In this document: positions 34,333 to 44,692 of the stretch, piece after piece
How positions within the stretch are numbered: position 1 is the first letter of the stretch
Layout of the letters: every line of letters begins with the position of its first letter
NCBI RefSeq assembly: GCF_021295335.1
Contig: NZ_JAIWOT010000001.1
Location: forward strand, 3,247,501 to 3,311,500
Reading direction: 5' to 3'
Source: Komagataeibacter sp. FNDCF1
GTDB taxonomy: Bacteria; Pseudomonadota; Alphaproteobacteria; Acetobacterales; Acetobacteraceae
DNA: 64,000 bases
Notes under the pieces: model-generated
What the model was told of the DNA's origin: nothing
What the model saw: the letters and a program-made list of their open reading frames with translations, nothing else
Database searches by the model: none
Program-made: the position numbers and the translations under genes

Positions 34333-35148
34333 ATGCATGAACGGGGGTACTGGCAGGGCCGTGCCGCATGGGGTCGGGTGCGGCATGTCCTGCTGCTGGG
34401 CTGCGTGCTTGTAACCGCCAGCGGTGCGGGGCATGCGGCCATGGCGCAGCCGCACGCCTACCGCACGCCGCCCGTGCAGGACTGGAGCTTCCAGGGGCCG
34501 CTGGGGCATTTTGACATGGCGGCCGTCCAGCGTGGTTACACGGTCTATGCCCAGGTCTGTTCCGCCTGCCATGGCATGAAATCCGTGACCTATGGCGATC
34601 TGGCCGGACTGGGGCTGAAGGAGGCGGATATCACCGCCCTTGCCGCCAGCCACCATGTGCCCGCCGGGGTGGATGCCGGGGGGCACCCGGTCACGCGTCC
34701 GGCCAATATGGATGACCATCTGCTCTCGCCCTATCCCGATCCCCGCGTGGCGGCGGCGGCCAATCATGGCGTGATGCCGCCCGACCAGTCGCGGCTGGCT
34801 GTGGTCCATCCCGGCGGGGTGGACCGGATCTATGCCTACCTTGCAGGCTATGGCGAAACACCACCGCCCGGTACCACCGTGCCGCCGGGCCTGTTCTACA
34901 ATCCCTATGCCGCCAACGGGCAGACCGCCATGCCGCCGCCGCTGCATGATGGCGGCGTGAGCTATCCCGACGGCACGCCTGCAACCGTTGCCCGGCAGGC
35001 GCGCGATGTCACGACCTTCCTGGCATGGGTGGCCAGACCCCACCTGACCGCGCGGCACCGCGTGGGGGTGGGTGCCGTCGTGTTTCTGGTGATTGTCCTT
35101 ATTCTTTCCATCTGTCTGAAACGGAGAACATGGTCCAATGTCCCCTAA
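34333..35148 (+). CDS. petC: Cytochrome c1, orphan subunit of a bc1 complex
   Basis: A 271-aa cytochrome c1. After a signal sequence, DWSFQGPLGHFDMAAVQRGYTVYAQVCSACH puts the heme site at residues 76-80; the axial Met is likely Met200 in NGQTAMPPPLHDGG. A C-terminal membrane anchor lies near 240-262 (VGVGAVVFLVIVLILSICL). In other alphaproteobacteria this gene follows the Rieske and cytochrome b genes (petA, petB) and precedes mtnP. Here the 173 bases upstream go straight to hemF with no room for either. mtnP does follow, overlapping by 11 bases. Heme and anchor look intact, so it may still be made. Confidence 0.85.
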   Translation: MHERGYWQGRAAWGRVRHVLLLGCVLVTASGAGHAAMAQPHAYRTPPVQDWSFQGPLGHFDMAAVQRGYTVYAQVCSACHGMKSVTYGDLAGLGLKEADITALAASHHVPAGVDAGGHPVTRPANMDDHLLSPYPDPRVAAAANHGVMPPDQSRLAVVHPGGVDRIYAYLAGYGETPPPGTTVPPGLFYNPYAANGQTAMPPPLHDGGVSYPDGTPATVARQARDVTTFLAWVARPHLTARHRVGVGAVVFLVIVLILSICLKRRTWSNVP

Positions 35149-36043
35149 TCCCGCCAGCAGCGAACAGATCGAGCCGGTTATCGGCCTGATCGGTGGTTCG
35201 GGCCTGTATGATATCGAAGGTCTTGAGGACAAGGAGTGGCGCACGGTCGAGACCCCATGGGGCAGCCCGTCCGACCAGCTTCTGTTCGGCAGGCTTGATG
35301 GCGTGCGCTGCGTGTTCCTGCCCCGCCACGGGCGCGGGCATCCGCTGCCGCCCTCGCGCCTGAACTACCGCGCCAATATCGATGCGCTGAAGCGTTCCGG
35401 CGTGACCGATATCGTGTCGCTTTCCGCCGTGGGGTCGCTTAAGGAAGAACTGCCGCCGGGCCATTTTGTGGTGATCGACCAGTTCATCGACCGTTCCTTC
35501 GCGCGTGAGAAGAGCTTTTTCGATACCGGCTGTGTGGCCCATGTGGGCATGGCCGACCCGCTCTGTCCGCGCATTGGCGACGTGCTGGAAAGCCAGTGCC
35601 GCGAACTGGGGCTGGATGTGACGCGCGGCGGCACCTACCTGGTCATGGAAGGGCCGCAGTTCTCGACGCGGGCCGAGAGCAATCTCTACCGTTCCTGGGG
35701 CTGCTCGGTCGTGGGCATGACCAACATGCCCGAAGCCAAGCTGGCCCGTGAAGCCGAGATCTGTTACGCCACCGTGGCCATGGTGACCGATTACGACTGC
35801 TGGCACGACGATCATGACAGCGTGACGGTGGATGCCGTGGTCAGGGTGATGCAGCAGAACGCCAGCCGTGCCCGCGCCCTTGTCCGCTCGGTCATACCGA
35901 AGCTGGGCGCGAAGCGTGGTCCCTGTTACGCGGGGTGTGACCGGGCGCTGGAACACGCCATCATCACGGCACCGGACAAACGCGACCCGGCCCTGCTGGC
36001 AAAGCTGGAAGCCGTGGCTGGCCGCGTGCTGAACCCGAACTGA
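35138..36043 (+). CDS. mtnP: S-methyl-5'-thioadenosine phosphorylase
   Basis: A 301-aa nucleoside phosphorylase of the PNP/MTAP family that releases adenine from methylthioadenosine in the methionine salvage route. It opens with GLIGGSGLYDIEGL, followed by FLPRHGRGHPLPPSRLNYRANIDALK, SLSAVGSLKEELPPGHFVVIDQFIDRS, the substrate-binding MEGPQFSTRAESNLYRSWG, and GMTNMPEAKLAREAEICYATVAMVTDYDCWH. Its start lies inside the end of petC, so the two genes are translationally coupled. Confidence 0.96.
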   Translation: MSPNPASSEQIEPVIGLIGGSGLYDIEGLEDKEWRTVETPWGSPSDQLLFGRLDGVRCVFLPRHGRGHPLPPSRLNYRANIDALKRSGVTDIVSLSAVGSLKEELPPGHFVVIDQFIDRSFAREKSFFDTGCVAHVGMADPLCPRIGDVLESQCRELGLDVTRGGTYLVMEGPQFSTRAESNLYRSWGCSVVGMTNMPEAKLAREAEICYATVAMVTDYDCWHDDHDSVTVDAVVRVMQQNASRARALVRSVIPKLGAKRGPCYAGCDRALEHAIITAPDKRDPALLAKLEAVAGRVLNPN

Positions 36044-36062
36044 ACAGTAACAAAAGTCTTGG

Positions 36063-36091
36063 GATGCCGCCTTGTTTCAAAAAGGCGGCAT
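36063..36091. repeat. Intergenic hairpin repeat, copy C
   Basis: ATGCCGCCTT and AAGGCGGCAT form a 10-bp stem, between the convergent mtnP and dienelactone hydrolase genes. The left flank AACAAAAGTC matches the inverted right flank of copy B. A nearby CTTTTTGAAAAAAAG (about 36101-36115) is a second, AT-only hairpin. Confidence 0.7.
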
Positions 36092-36189
36092 TCTTTCAGG
36101 CTTTTTGAAAAAAAGCTTTACCGGGAACCCCATCCCTGTTGAAGAAGCGCCCATGCCGCATGGCACGGGCGTTTTTTCATGCGGGCGTA

Positions 36190-36852
36190 TTACAGCCAGT
36201 GTTCAAAAAAGCTCAGCGTGCGCTGCATGGCCAGCGTGGCAGCCGCTTCATTGTAGGAAGGGCGGTCGGTGCAGCCAAAGCCGTGATCCGCGCCTTCATA
36301 CGTGAAAATCTCGATATCCTCGTGTGCCGCGCGTATGGCGTCCACCTCGTCAGCGGGGATATGCGCGTCTTCCGCGCCAAAATGTAGTTGCACGGGGCAA
36401 TTGGGCACCTGGTTGCGGGTCTGGGCGATGCCGCCGCCATACCACGCCACTGCCGCAGCAAAGGCCTTGGTGTGGCAGGCGGCTTCCCATGCCAGCTTGC
36501 CGCCCCAGCAGAAGCCGACAATACCCTTCTTTTCCCCCGGCAGGACCGCCGCCGCCGCCACAATATCCTGCAATGCGCTGTCCTGCCCCACTTCGGCGCG
36601 CAGCTTCAGCCCTTCATTCATGCCGCCTGCGTCATAGGGCAGGATTGTATCGCGCCGTGCGCGGTCGAACAGGGCGGGGGCAATGGCCTGATAGCCCTGC
36701 GCCGCAAAGGAATCGCACACGGCGCGGACATAGGGCGTAACACCAAAGATTTCCTGCACCACCACAACACAGCGCGCGGCGTCCGGCCGCCCGGCCCGAT
36801 AGGCGGAAAATGCGTGCCCGTCCGCCGCGGTTACGGTCATGACTGCGCCCAT
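36190..36852 (-). CDS. Dienelactone hydrolase family protein
   Basis: A 220-aa alpha/beta hydrolase. The nucleophile elbow is GFCWGGKLAW with Cys as nucleophile, as in true dienelactone hydrolases; the acid is the Asp in HFGAEDAHIP and the His lies in YEGADHGFGCTDRPSYNEAA. The early VVVVQEIFGVTPYVRAVCDSFAAQGY is also typical. The natural substrate is unknown. ATG 36852 is chosen for the upstream GGAG and good spacing; an in-frame start at 36888 adds 12 residues. It is monocistronic. Confidence 0.9.
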   Translation of the reverse strand: MGAVMTVTAADGHAFSAYRAGRPDAARCVVVVQEIFGVTPYVRAVCDSFAAQGYQAIAPALFDRARRDTILPYDAGGMNEGLKLRAEVGQDSALQDIVAAAAVLPGEKKGIVGFCWGGKLAWEAACHTKAFAAAVAWYGGGIAQTRNQVPNCPVQLHFGAEDAHIPADEVDAIRAAHEDIEIFTYEGADHGFGCTDRPSYNEAAATLAMQRTLSFFEHWL

Positions 36853-37141
36853 GGCTTTCGCTCCATTCTTTCCTTCGTAATCAGGCACACAATGATGCCG
36901 GGCGCCCCTGCGTCAATATGAAACCCGCGTGATCACGGATTTCCGCCTTATCTTTATCCCTGCCGGCGCGCGGCCCGGAATCGGCACGGGGCGGGCCATG
37001 CGCTGGGGCCGATACTGCCCCGCCGTTTTGGCGTAGGGGAGTCATTCCAAATAACACTATGATTTTAAAATAAAAAATAATGCAAAGGCGAGTTTTGACC
37101 AATCCATCACGAATTATGCACCCCCGGCCGGGTCAGCATTC

Positions 37142-37170
37142 TTGACACCCGTGGAGGGGCTACCTATCTG
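37142..37170 (+). promoter_or_regulatory. Predicted groESL promoter
   Basis: TTGACA at 37142-37147, a 17-base spacer, and TATCTG at 37165-37170, immediately before the CIRCE operator. It fits a vegetative (sigma-70 type) promoter. The rest of 36889-37141 is AT-richer leader with no gene I can support. Confidence 0.65.
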
Positions 37171-37174
37171 GATA

Positions 37175-37201
37175 TCAGCACTCTCATGAGGGGAGTGCTA
37201 A
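37175..37201 (+). promoter_or_regulatory. CIRCE operator (HrcA binding site)
   Basis: TCAGCACTC, nine bases, GAGTGCTAA: one mismatch from the CIRCE consensus half-site. It lies about 85 bases upstream of groES and just after the -10 box, so the HrcA repressor would block groESL transcription until heat stress. Confidence 0.95.
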
Positions 37202-37287
37202 CGCGATGCGGCCTGGCGCGCGCGCCAACCGGTGGCGTTGCTTGATTCAAGGGCGTTACCTTTTAGATATTATGGAGCGATCCATCC

Positions 37288-37578
37288 ATGACGAAATTTC
37301 GTCCCCTGCATGACCGTGTGGTCGTCCGTCGCCTCAAGAGCGAGGAAAAAACAGCAGGTGGTATCATCATCCCTGAGACCGCCAAGGAAAAGCCGATGGA
37401 AGGCGAGGTGATCTCGGTGGGCGCTGGTGCCCGTAACGAGCAGGGCCAGATCGTGGCTCTGGACGTAAAGGCGGGTGACCGCGTCCTGTTCGGCAAGTGG
37501 TCGGGCACGGAAGTGACGATCGACGGTGAAGAACTGCTGATCATGAAGGAAAGCGACATCATGGGCGTGGTCGGCTGA
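37288..37578 (+). CDS. groES: Co-chaperonin GroES
   Basis: A 96-aa heptameric lid of the chaperonin. It starts [20 protein letters not shown], has the mobile loop [16 protein letters not shown] near 20-35 and ends with [21 protein letters not shown] lies 11-14 bases upstream. groEL follows after 62 bases in one operon under CIRCE control. Confidence 0.99.
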   Translation: MTKFRPLHDRVVVRRLKSEEKTAGGIIIPETAKEKPMEGEVISVGAGARNEQGQIVALDVKAGDRVLFGKWSGTEVTIDGEELLIMKESDIMGVVG

Positions 37579-37613
37579 CCCACCCGCGTTTTCCGCACCG
37601 AGTAACCTTTTGA

Positions 37614-39290
<1,677 letters not shown>

Positions 39291-39370
39291 GTGTAGCCTG
39301 AGGCTGCATGGGAAGTGCGGGGGTGACGGGCCACGGTCCGTCATCTCCTCCCCCCGACCTGCTGAAAAGG

Positions 39371-39405
39371 GCGGGCGTGGCATCAGGCCACGCCCGCTTT
39401 TTTTT
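39371..39405 (+). terminator. groESL terminator
   Basis: An 11-bp stem GCGGGCGTGGC / GCCACGCCCGC with an ATCAG loop and eight T (39398-39405). Confidence 0.93.
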
Positions 39406-39751
39406 ATGGGGCGGGTGATGGGGCCGGCGGCGGACCCGGTCGTGTTCCGGCCTGTGCGCCCCGGGGCTTGGCGCGATCTGGCCACTGGCCGGGCGGCATG
39501 GCAGGAAATGGGGGCGGGACGTTGCGGGATCGGGAATCACGACTTGTTGATCGATTATATCCCGATCTGCCGGGCCAGCGTATCTCATGATTTGACAGGG
39601 CAGGCCATTTCATGCTGCCCCTATGGTGCACGAACGACGTGAAAGCTGCAGGGTGTTTTCCGGATGCCCCGTTTTTTTCATGGCCGTAAGGCACGCGCCC
39701 GGATTGCCGGTATTAGGACCGGCAAGGATGGCGCTGGAGAAGAGACTGGCT
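39406..39751. other. Gap upstream of the cold-shock gene
   Basis: About 345 bases without a gene I can support. It probably holds the promoter and a long 5' leader of the cold-shock gene; a TTGACA occurs at 39592 but no convincing -10 box follows at the right distance. Confidence 0.4.
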
Positions 39752-39955
39752 ATGGCTACCGGAAAAGTAAAATGGTTCAACGCAACCAAGGGTTTTGGCT
39801 TCATCATGCCAGATGATGGCGGCAAGGACGTGTTTGTGCATATCACCGCCGTGCAGGCAGCGGGCCTGCGTGGCCTGAACGAGGACCAGGCTGTCAGCTA
39901 CGACATCGCCATGGAACGTGGCAAGGCCGCCGCGACCAACCTCAAGGCGCTCTGA
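39752..39955 (+). CDS. Cold-shock domain protein
   Basis: A 67-aa single cold-shock domain binding single-stranded RNA and DNA. The RNP1 motif KGFGFI and RNP2 DVFVHI are present, after the standard MATGKVKWFNATKGFGFI start. ATG 39752 is selected by this conserved N terminus and GGAGAAGAG about 10 bases upstream; in-frame upstream ATGs would add unconserved residues. The long untranslated leader is usual for this family. Confidence 0.96.
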   Translation: MATGKVKWFNATKGFGFIMPDDGGKDVFVHITAVQAAGLRGLNEDQAVSYDIAMERGKAAATNLKAL

Positions 39956-40001
39956 CGTCTTTCCCGCCCCGGGGGACGGGGCACGGGTCAGGCGCGGCCG
40001 G

Positions 40002-42944
40002 TCAGCCAGGCTGGTCGGCCGTGGTGTCGTGCGTATGCAGGAATGCCCTGATCTCCCCCGCCGCGGCACCCAGGCCCAGGCGGCGCACCGTCACCCCGGC
40101 GGGAAAAGCCGACAGCAGGCGTGACGGGGTACGCCGGTCCAGCAGGACGAACACACCCCTGTCCTGACGGCTGCGGATCAGGCGCCCGAACGCCTGACGC
40201 AGGCGCAGGCGCGCAATCCTGTCATCATACCGTCCCGGCTCCCCGCCGGAGAGGTGGATGCGCCGCTCCCGGTGCAGGATATCGGGCCGGGGCCATGGCA
40301 CGCGCTCGAACGCGACCAGGCGCAGCGCCTCCCCCGGCACGTCAACACCATCACGCATCGCATCCGTGCCCAGCAGGCTGGCATTGCGCTCGCTGCGCAG
40401 GATGTCCACCAGCGTTGCATTATCCATCGGATCCACATGCTGCGCGTATAGCGGCAGGCCCGCTGCTTCCAGCGGTGTCACGATACGGCGATAGACTTCC
40501 CGCAGCCGCGATATGGCGGTGAACAGCCCCAGTGCCCCCCCACCCGATGCCATGAACAGCGTGCGGTAGGCCCCGGCCAGTGCCGCCGGGTCGTCATGCG
40601 CCACATCGGTGATGATGAAGGCCCGGCTCTGCCGTGCATAATCGAACGGGCTGGGGAACGAAGCCCGTATGGCGGGAGAAGGCAGGTGGATCGCACCGGC
40701 CCGCGCTTCCGCCGCGTCCCATGCACGCTCGGCGCTGTCCGGATGCGTCCCGTCGCCCGTTTCGTCACGCAGCGTGGCGGAGGTGACCAGCACGCCATGG
40801 GCCGGGGCTGCCAGCACGCTGGCAAAGGGAATGGTCGGGTCCAGCCAGTGGCGGTACAGACCGACATCCCGTTCGCCGGGGTTCTGGCCCTCACGCCGGT
40901 CCATGCGGATATAGTCGATATATTGCGGGGTTTCGCCTTCGACCTGTGGCTTTTCGGCCTGCAGGCTGCCCAGCATGGCGCACCACCCGTCCACGCGGGA
41001 AAGCGCGCGGCGGCGGATGGAGCGGATGGCGGCGGCAATCCGTTCGCGCATCGGGGTGTCCAGCCAGTCGGCTTCGGTCTCCAGCGCTTCCTCCAGCCGG
41101 GCGACCAGCGTGCGCAGGGGTTCTGCCAGCCGCCGCAGCGCGCGCTCCATCGCCTGTGCCGCCGCACGCAGATCATCGGGCATGGGGTAGAGATCGCATT
41201 CGCTGTCGCTGCGGCGGCTGCCCCCTTCGGGGCTGCCCTGCGTGCGGGCCAGCACCTGCTGGCGCAGTTCATGCAGCAGCATCTCGGCAGGGTTGGAAAG
41301 CGTTGGCTCACCGGTGGCGGCTGGCGCGACATCAGGCGGGGCCGCCGCCCGGTGCACGGGGTCGCGCGCGGCAAGGCGTGCCGACCAGCCCGGCGCCGGT
41401 AGCGCCCGGGCCGCCATCAGGACGGTATCGAGTGGGGTTTCCATGCGCGGGATGTGCGCCAGCAGGTCTTCCAGCCTGCGCCGCAGCCCGCGTGCGCGCG
41501 ATCGTGCCCCTTCGGCGCCCAGCAGCCAGCGCCGCAGTTCCGCCGCCTCCAGCCCCGACAGTTCGAGCGCGAAGGCACTGTCCGCCGCATCGGCAATATG
41601 GTGGCCTTCATCCATGATGTAGCGGGTGGGGGTATTGTCCTCGTTACTGGTGTCGGACCCGTCCAGTGCGTGCCAGGCCGCCTGTGACATGACCAGCGCA
41701 TGGTTGGCAATGACCAGTTCCGCCGTGCGGGCACGGCGGATGGAATGCTCCACCATGCAGGTCTGGTAATGCGGGCAGGCGCCGTGAATGCACTCACCGC
41801 GCCGGTCGGCAATGCCCACCAGCAGCCCACGGCCGAACAGGTCGGCAAACCAGCCGGGCAGGTCGCCGCCAAACAGGTCGCCATCACGCGTATGCGCCGC
41901 CCATAGCGCAATGAGCGCCAGCCCGATCAGCGCGCCACTGCCCGCCTGCCCACGGGAAAGCGCAATGTTCACGCTCTCCTCCATATTGAGCAGACACAGG
42001 TAGTTCTCACGTCCCTTGCGTACCACGACATGGGTGCCGCGCTCGGCCAGATCGGGGTACAGGCGGCCCAGTTCCGATTCGATCTGGCGCTGCAGGTGGC
42101 GGGTATAGGTGCTGATCCATACCGTGCCGCCATTGCGTCGCGCCCAGATGCTGGCGGGGGCGACGTAGCCCAGTGTCTTGCCTGTGCCGGTACCCGCTTC
42201 CGCCAGAACCATGTGCGGGTCGCCCTGTGTCGTGCGGGGCACGAAGGCGCTGGCCGCGACATGGGTGAAGGCTTCCTGCGCCGGGCGCTGTTCGGCGCCT
42301 TCACCCAGTATGGCGCGCAGGCGGGCGCGCGCTTCCTCTCCCGTTACCGGATGCGTGGCGGGGGCGGGCAGGGGGGCCGTTTCTTCCCATTTCGGCAGGC
42401 GGGTCCAGACTTTCAGCGCCTCGTTGGGCTGGATGCCGCTGGCCGGAGGGCGGTCATTCGGGCCGACGCCCAGCGCCGCGCACACGGCGGCTCCCCACGG
42501 CCAGCCGGCTTCGCGCATGCGCCAGGCCAGCGCGGTCCTGACGTCGGCCCCGGGCGTGTTGCGGCCCTGGGCTATGCGGTGCAGCAGCGTGAAGGCCAGG
42601 TCGGGCAGCAGGTCGGCTTCGGGTGCGTCCAGCCGGTCCCGGGGCATGTCCAGCGCCAGCCCCAGACCGCGTGCGGTAGGTGGCACGCCGCGCGCGGGCA
42701 TGGTGAAGGCGAACAGTTCCAGCAGATCCAGCCACGGGCCGGGGCGCGGCAGCGGGGGCAGGTCCAGCCTGCGGGCCATGGCGGGTGCATGTATGACCAT
42801 GGGCGCGGGCCAGTTCGGCAGCTCGCGCCTTATGTCCGCCGCCGTCATGGACACGATTTCCCCATCCGGGGTCAGGACCGACCATGCGCCATTGCGTGGC
42901 AGGATTGCCGGGGCGGTGTCCGGCAGGGGCGGGGTGTCTGGCAT
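40002..42944 (-). CDS. DinG/YoaA-like iron-sulfur DNA helicase
   Basis: A 980-aa superfamily 2 helicase related to XPD and DinG. Walker A is AEAGTGTGKTLGYVAP near 247-262. Cysteines at about 314 (YLCLLN) and in CIHGACPHYQTC near 383-395 fit the four-Cys iron-sulfur cluster. The Walker B box is YIMDEGHHIADAAD near 437. The C-terminal motor has LRQAFGRLIRSRQDRGVFVLLDRRTPS. The N-terminal 200 residues are a lineage-specific region. These enzymes unwind DNA 5' to 3' and resolve R-loops or stalled forks. Start 42944 (MPDTPPL) is preferred; a longer frame reaches 43115 but would overlap the divergent lysS start. Confidence 0.9.
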   Translation of the reverse strand: MPDTPPLPDTAPAILPRNGAWSVLTPDGEIVSMTAADIRRELPNWPAPMVIHAPAMARRLDLPPLPRPGPWLDLLELFAFTMPARGVPPTARGLGLALDMPRDRLDAPEADLLPDLAFTLLHRIAQGRNTPGADVRTALAWRMREAGWPWGAAVCAALGVGPNDRPPASGIQPNEALKVWTRLPKWEETAPLPAPATHPVTGEEARARLRAILGEGAEQRPAQEAFTHVAASAFVPRTTQGDPHMVLAEAGTGTGKTLGYVAPASIWARRNGGTVWISTYTRHLQRQIESELGRLYPDLAERGTHVVVRKGRENYLCLLNMEESVNIALSRGQAGSGALIGLALIALWAAHTRDGDLFGGDLPGWFADLFGRGLLVGIADRRGECIHGACPHYQTCMVEHSIRRARTAELVIANHALVMSQAAWHALDGSDTSNEDNTPTRYIMDEGHHIADAADSAFALELSGLEAAELRRWLLGAEGARSRARGLRRRLEDLLAHIPRMETPLDTVLMAARALPAPGWSARLAARDPVHRAAAPPDVAPAATGEPTLSNPAEMLLHELRQQVLARTQGSPEGGSRRSDSECDLYPMPDDLRAAAQAMERALRRLAEPLRTLVARLEEALETEADWLDTPMRERIAAAIRSIRRRALSRVDGWCAMLGSLQAEKPQVEGETPQYIDYIRMDRREGQNPGERDVGLYRHWLDPTIPFASVLAAPAHGVLVTSATLRDETGDGTHPDSAERAWDAAEARAGAIHLPSPAIRASFPSPFDYARQSRAFIITDVAHDDPAALAGAYRTLFMASGGGALGLFTAISRLREVYRRIVTPLEAAGLPLYAQHVDPMDNATLVDILRSERNASLLGTDAMRDGVDVPGEALRLVAFERVPWPRPDILHRERRIHLSGGEPGRYDDRIARLRLRQAFGRLIRSRQDRGVFVLLDRRTPSRLLSAFPAGVTVRRLGLGAAAGEIRAFLHTHDTTADQPG

Positions 42945-43074
42945 GTCGATACATGATATAGGGCACGCGCGGGCGCCTGTCGCCCGTCGTGTGTCATGTA
43001 TTCTCATTGCTGTACCACAGGGTGTGGAATAGGATAATTGACCCGCGTCCTTCCTGCCCATAGCTTGCCGGTCC

Positions 43075-44682
43075 ATGTCAGAACAGCATCCTTCCCTTAT
43101 CTCGCCCCTTCCCAAGTCCTGGCCGTTCGAGGAGGCGGCGAAACTCGCGGCCCATGTGGGCGGGCGCGAGGTGGGTGCGGCACGTCCCGCCCTGCTTGAA
43201 ACCGGCTATGGCCCGTCCGGCCTGCCCCATATCGGCACGTTTGGCGAGGTGGCGCGTACATCATGGGTGCGTCAGGCCTTCACGAAGCTGACCGGCCTGC
43301 CCACGCGGCTGCTGGCGTTTTCCGATGACATGGACGCCCTGCGCAAGGTGCCCGAAAACGTGCCCAATCAGGAGATGCTGCGCCAGTTCATCGGCAGGCC
43401 GCTGTCGCGCGTGCCCGATCCGTTTGGCACGCATGAATCCTTTGCCGCCCACAACAATGCCCGTCTGCGCGCCTTCCTTGACGGGTTCGGGTTCGAATAC
43501 GAATTCGCCTCTTCCACGCAGTATTACGAAGGGGGCCGCTTTGATGCGGCATTGAGACGCGTGCTGGAAGTGCATGACCGGATCGTGGCCGTGATCGCCC
43601 CCACGCTGGGTGAGGAACGCCGCGCCACCTATTCCCCCGTGCTGCCCATCCACCCGCGTACCGGCCAGGTGATGCAGGTGAAGATGGATGCCATCGATGC
43701 CGCAAATGGCACCGTGCGCTGGACCGATGACGAAGGTGAGACCTTCGAGACCCCGGTCACCGGCGGCCATGCCAAGATGCAGTGGAAGGCCGACTGGGCC
43801 ATGCGCTGGTACGCGCTGGGCGTTGATTATGAAATGTCGGGCAAGGACCTGATCGACAGCGTGCGCCTGTCGGGAAAGATCTGCCGTATCCTTGGCGGCC
43901 AGCCGCCCGCGGGCCTGACCTATGAGCTCTTTCTGGACCAGAACGGGCAGAAGATTTCCAAGTCCAGGGGCAATGGCATATCGGTCGATGAATGGCTGCG
44001 CTATGCCCCGGCCGAAAGTCTGGGCCAGTACATGTTCAACGCCCCGCAGCGCGCCAAGCGCCTGTTCTTTGACGTGATCCCCAAGGCAACGGACGAATAT
44101 CTGGCCCATGTGGCGAAGGCAAAGACCCTTGCGGCCGATGACGCGCAGCTTCTGACCAATCCGGCCTGGTTCATCCACAAGGGCACGATCCCGGCGGATG
44201 CGGGCAGCCCCGTCACCTTTGGCATGCTGCTCAACCTGGCCAGCGTGGCCAATGCCGAGACACCGGACGTGCTGTGGAAGTTCATCCAGCGCTATGACGC
44301 GCAGGCCACGCCCGAAAGCTGCCCGATGCTGGCGCGGCTGGTGGAACACGCCATTGTCTATTATGCCGATTTCGTGCGCCCCACGAAGCATTACCGCGCC
44401 CCGGATGCGCATGAGCGCGCGGCGCTGGCCGATCTGGCCGAGGCCCTGCGCGGGCTGGAGGGGACGGAGGCAACACCCGATGCCTGTCAGAACCTGGTGT
44501 TCGAGATTGGCAAGACCCATGGTTTCGAACCGCTGCGCGCGTGGTTCGGCTGCCTGTATGAAGTGCTGCTGGGGCAGAAGGAAGGTCCGCGTTTCGGGAT
44601 TTTTGTCGCATTGTACGGGATTGCGGAAACCGTGGCCCTGATCGAGGCGGCCCTGACCCGTAACGAGGGAGCGGCGGCCTGA
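43075..44682 (+). CDS. lysS: Lysyl-tRNA synthetase, class I
   Basis: A 535-aa class I synthetase charging tRNA-Lys, the archaeal-type enzyme also found in alphaproteobacteria. The HIGH-type motif is PHIGTFGEVART at residues 51-62 and the KMSKS-type motif is KISKSRGNG at 293-301. YGPSGLPH and TRLLAFSDDMDALRKVP match the family. It is unrelated to the common class II LysRS. An mprF-like gene starts 10 bases after the stop, so the two are very likely co-transcribed. Confidence 0.97.
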   Translation: MSEQHPSLISPLPKSWPFEEAAKLAAHVGGREVGAARPALLETGYGPSGLPHIGTFGEVARTSWVRQAFTKLTGLPTRLLAFSDDMDALRKVPENVPNQEMLRQFIGRPLSRVPDPFGTHESFAAHNNARLRAFLDGFGFEYEFASSTQYYEGGRFDAALRRVLEVHDRIVAVIAPTLGEERRATYSPVLPIHPRTGQVMQVKMDAIDAANGTVRWTDDEGETFETPVTGGHAKMQWKADWAMRWYALGVDYEMSGKDLIDSVRLSGKICRILGGQPPAGLTYELFLDQNGQKISKSRGNGISVDEWLRYAPAESLGQYMFNAPQRAKRLFFDVIPKATDEYLAHVAKAKTLAADDAQLLTNPAWFIHKGTIPADAGSPVTFGMLLNLASVANAETPDVLWKFIQRYDAQATPESCPMLARLVEHAIVYYADFVRPTKHYRAPDAHERAALADLAEALRGLEGTEATPDACQNLVFEIGKTHGFEPLRAWFGCLYEVLLGQKEGPRFGIFVALYGIAETVALIEAALTRNEGAAA

Positions 44683-44692
44683 GGGCCAGCCC

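Noticed and set aside
39592..39630. Promoter for the cold-shock gene at TTGACA 39592
   Set aside because: No acceptable -10 box 16-18 bases downstream, so it is not reported as a promoter feature.
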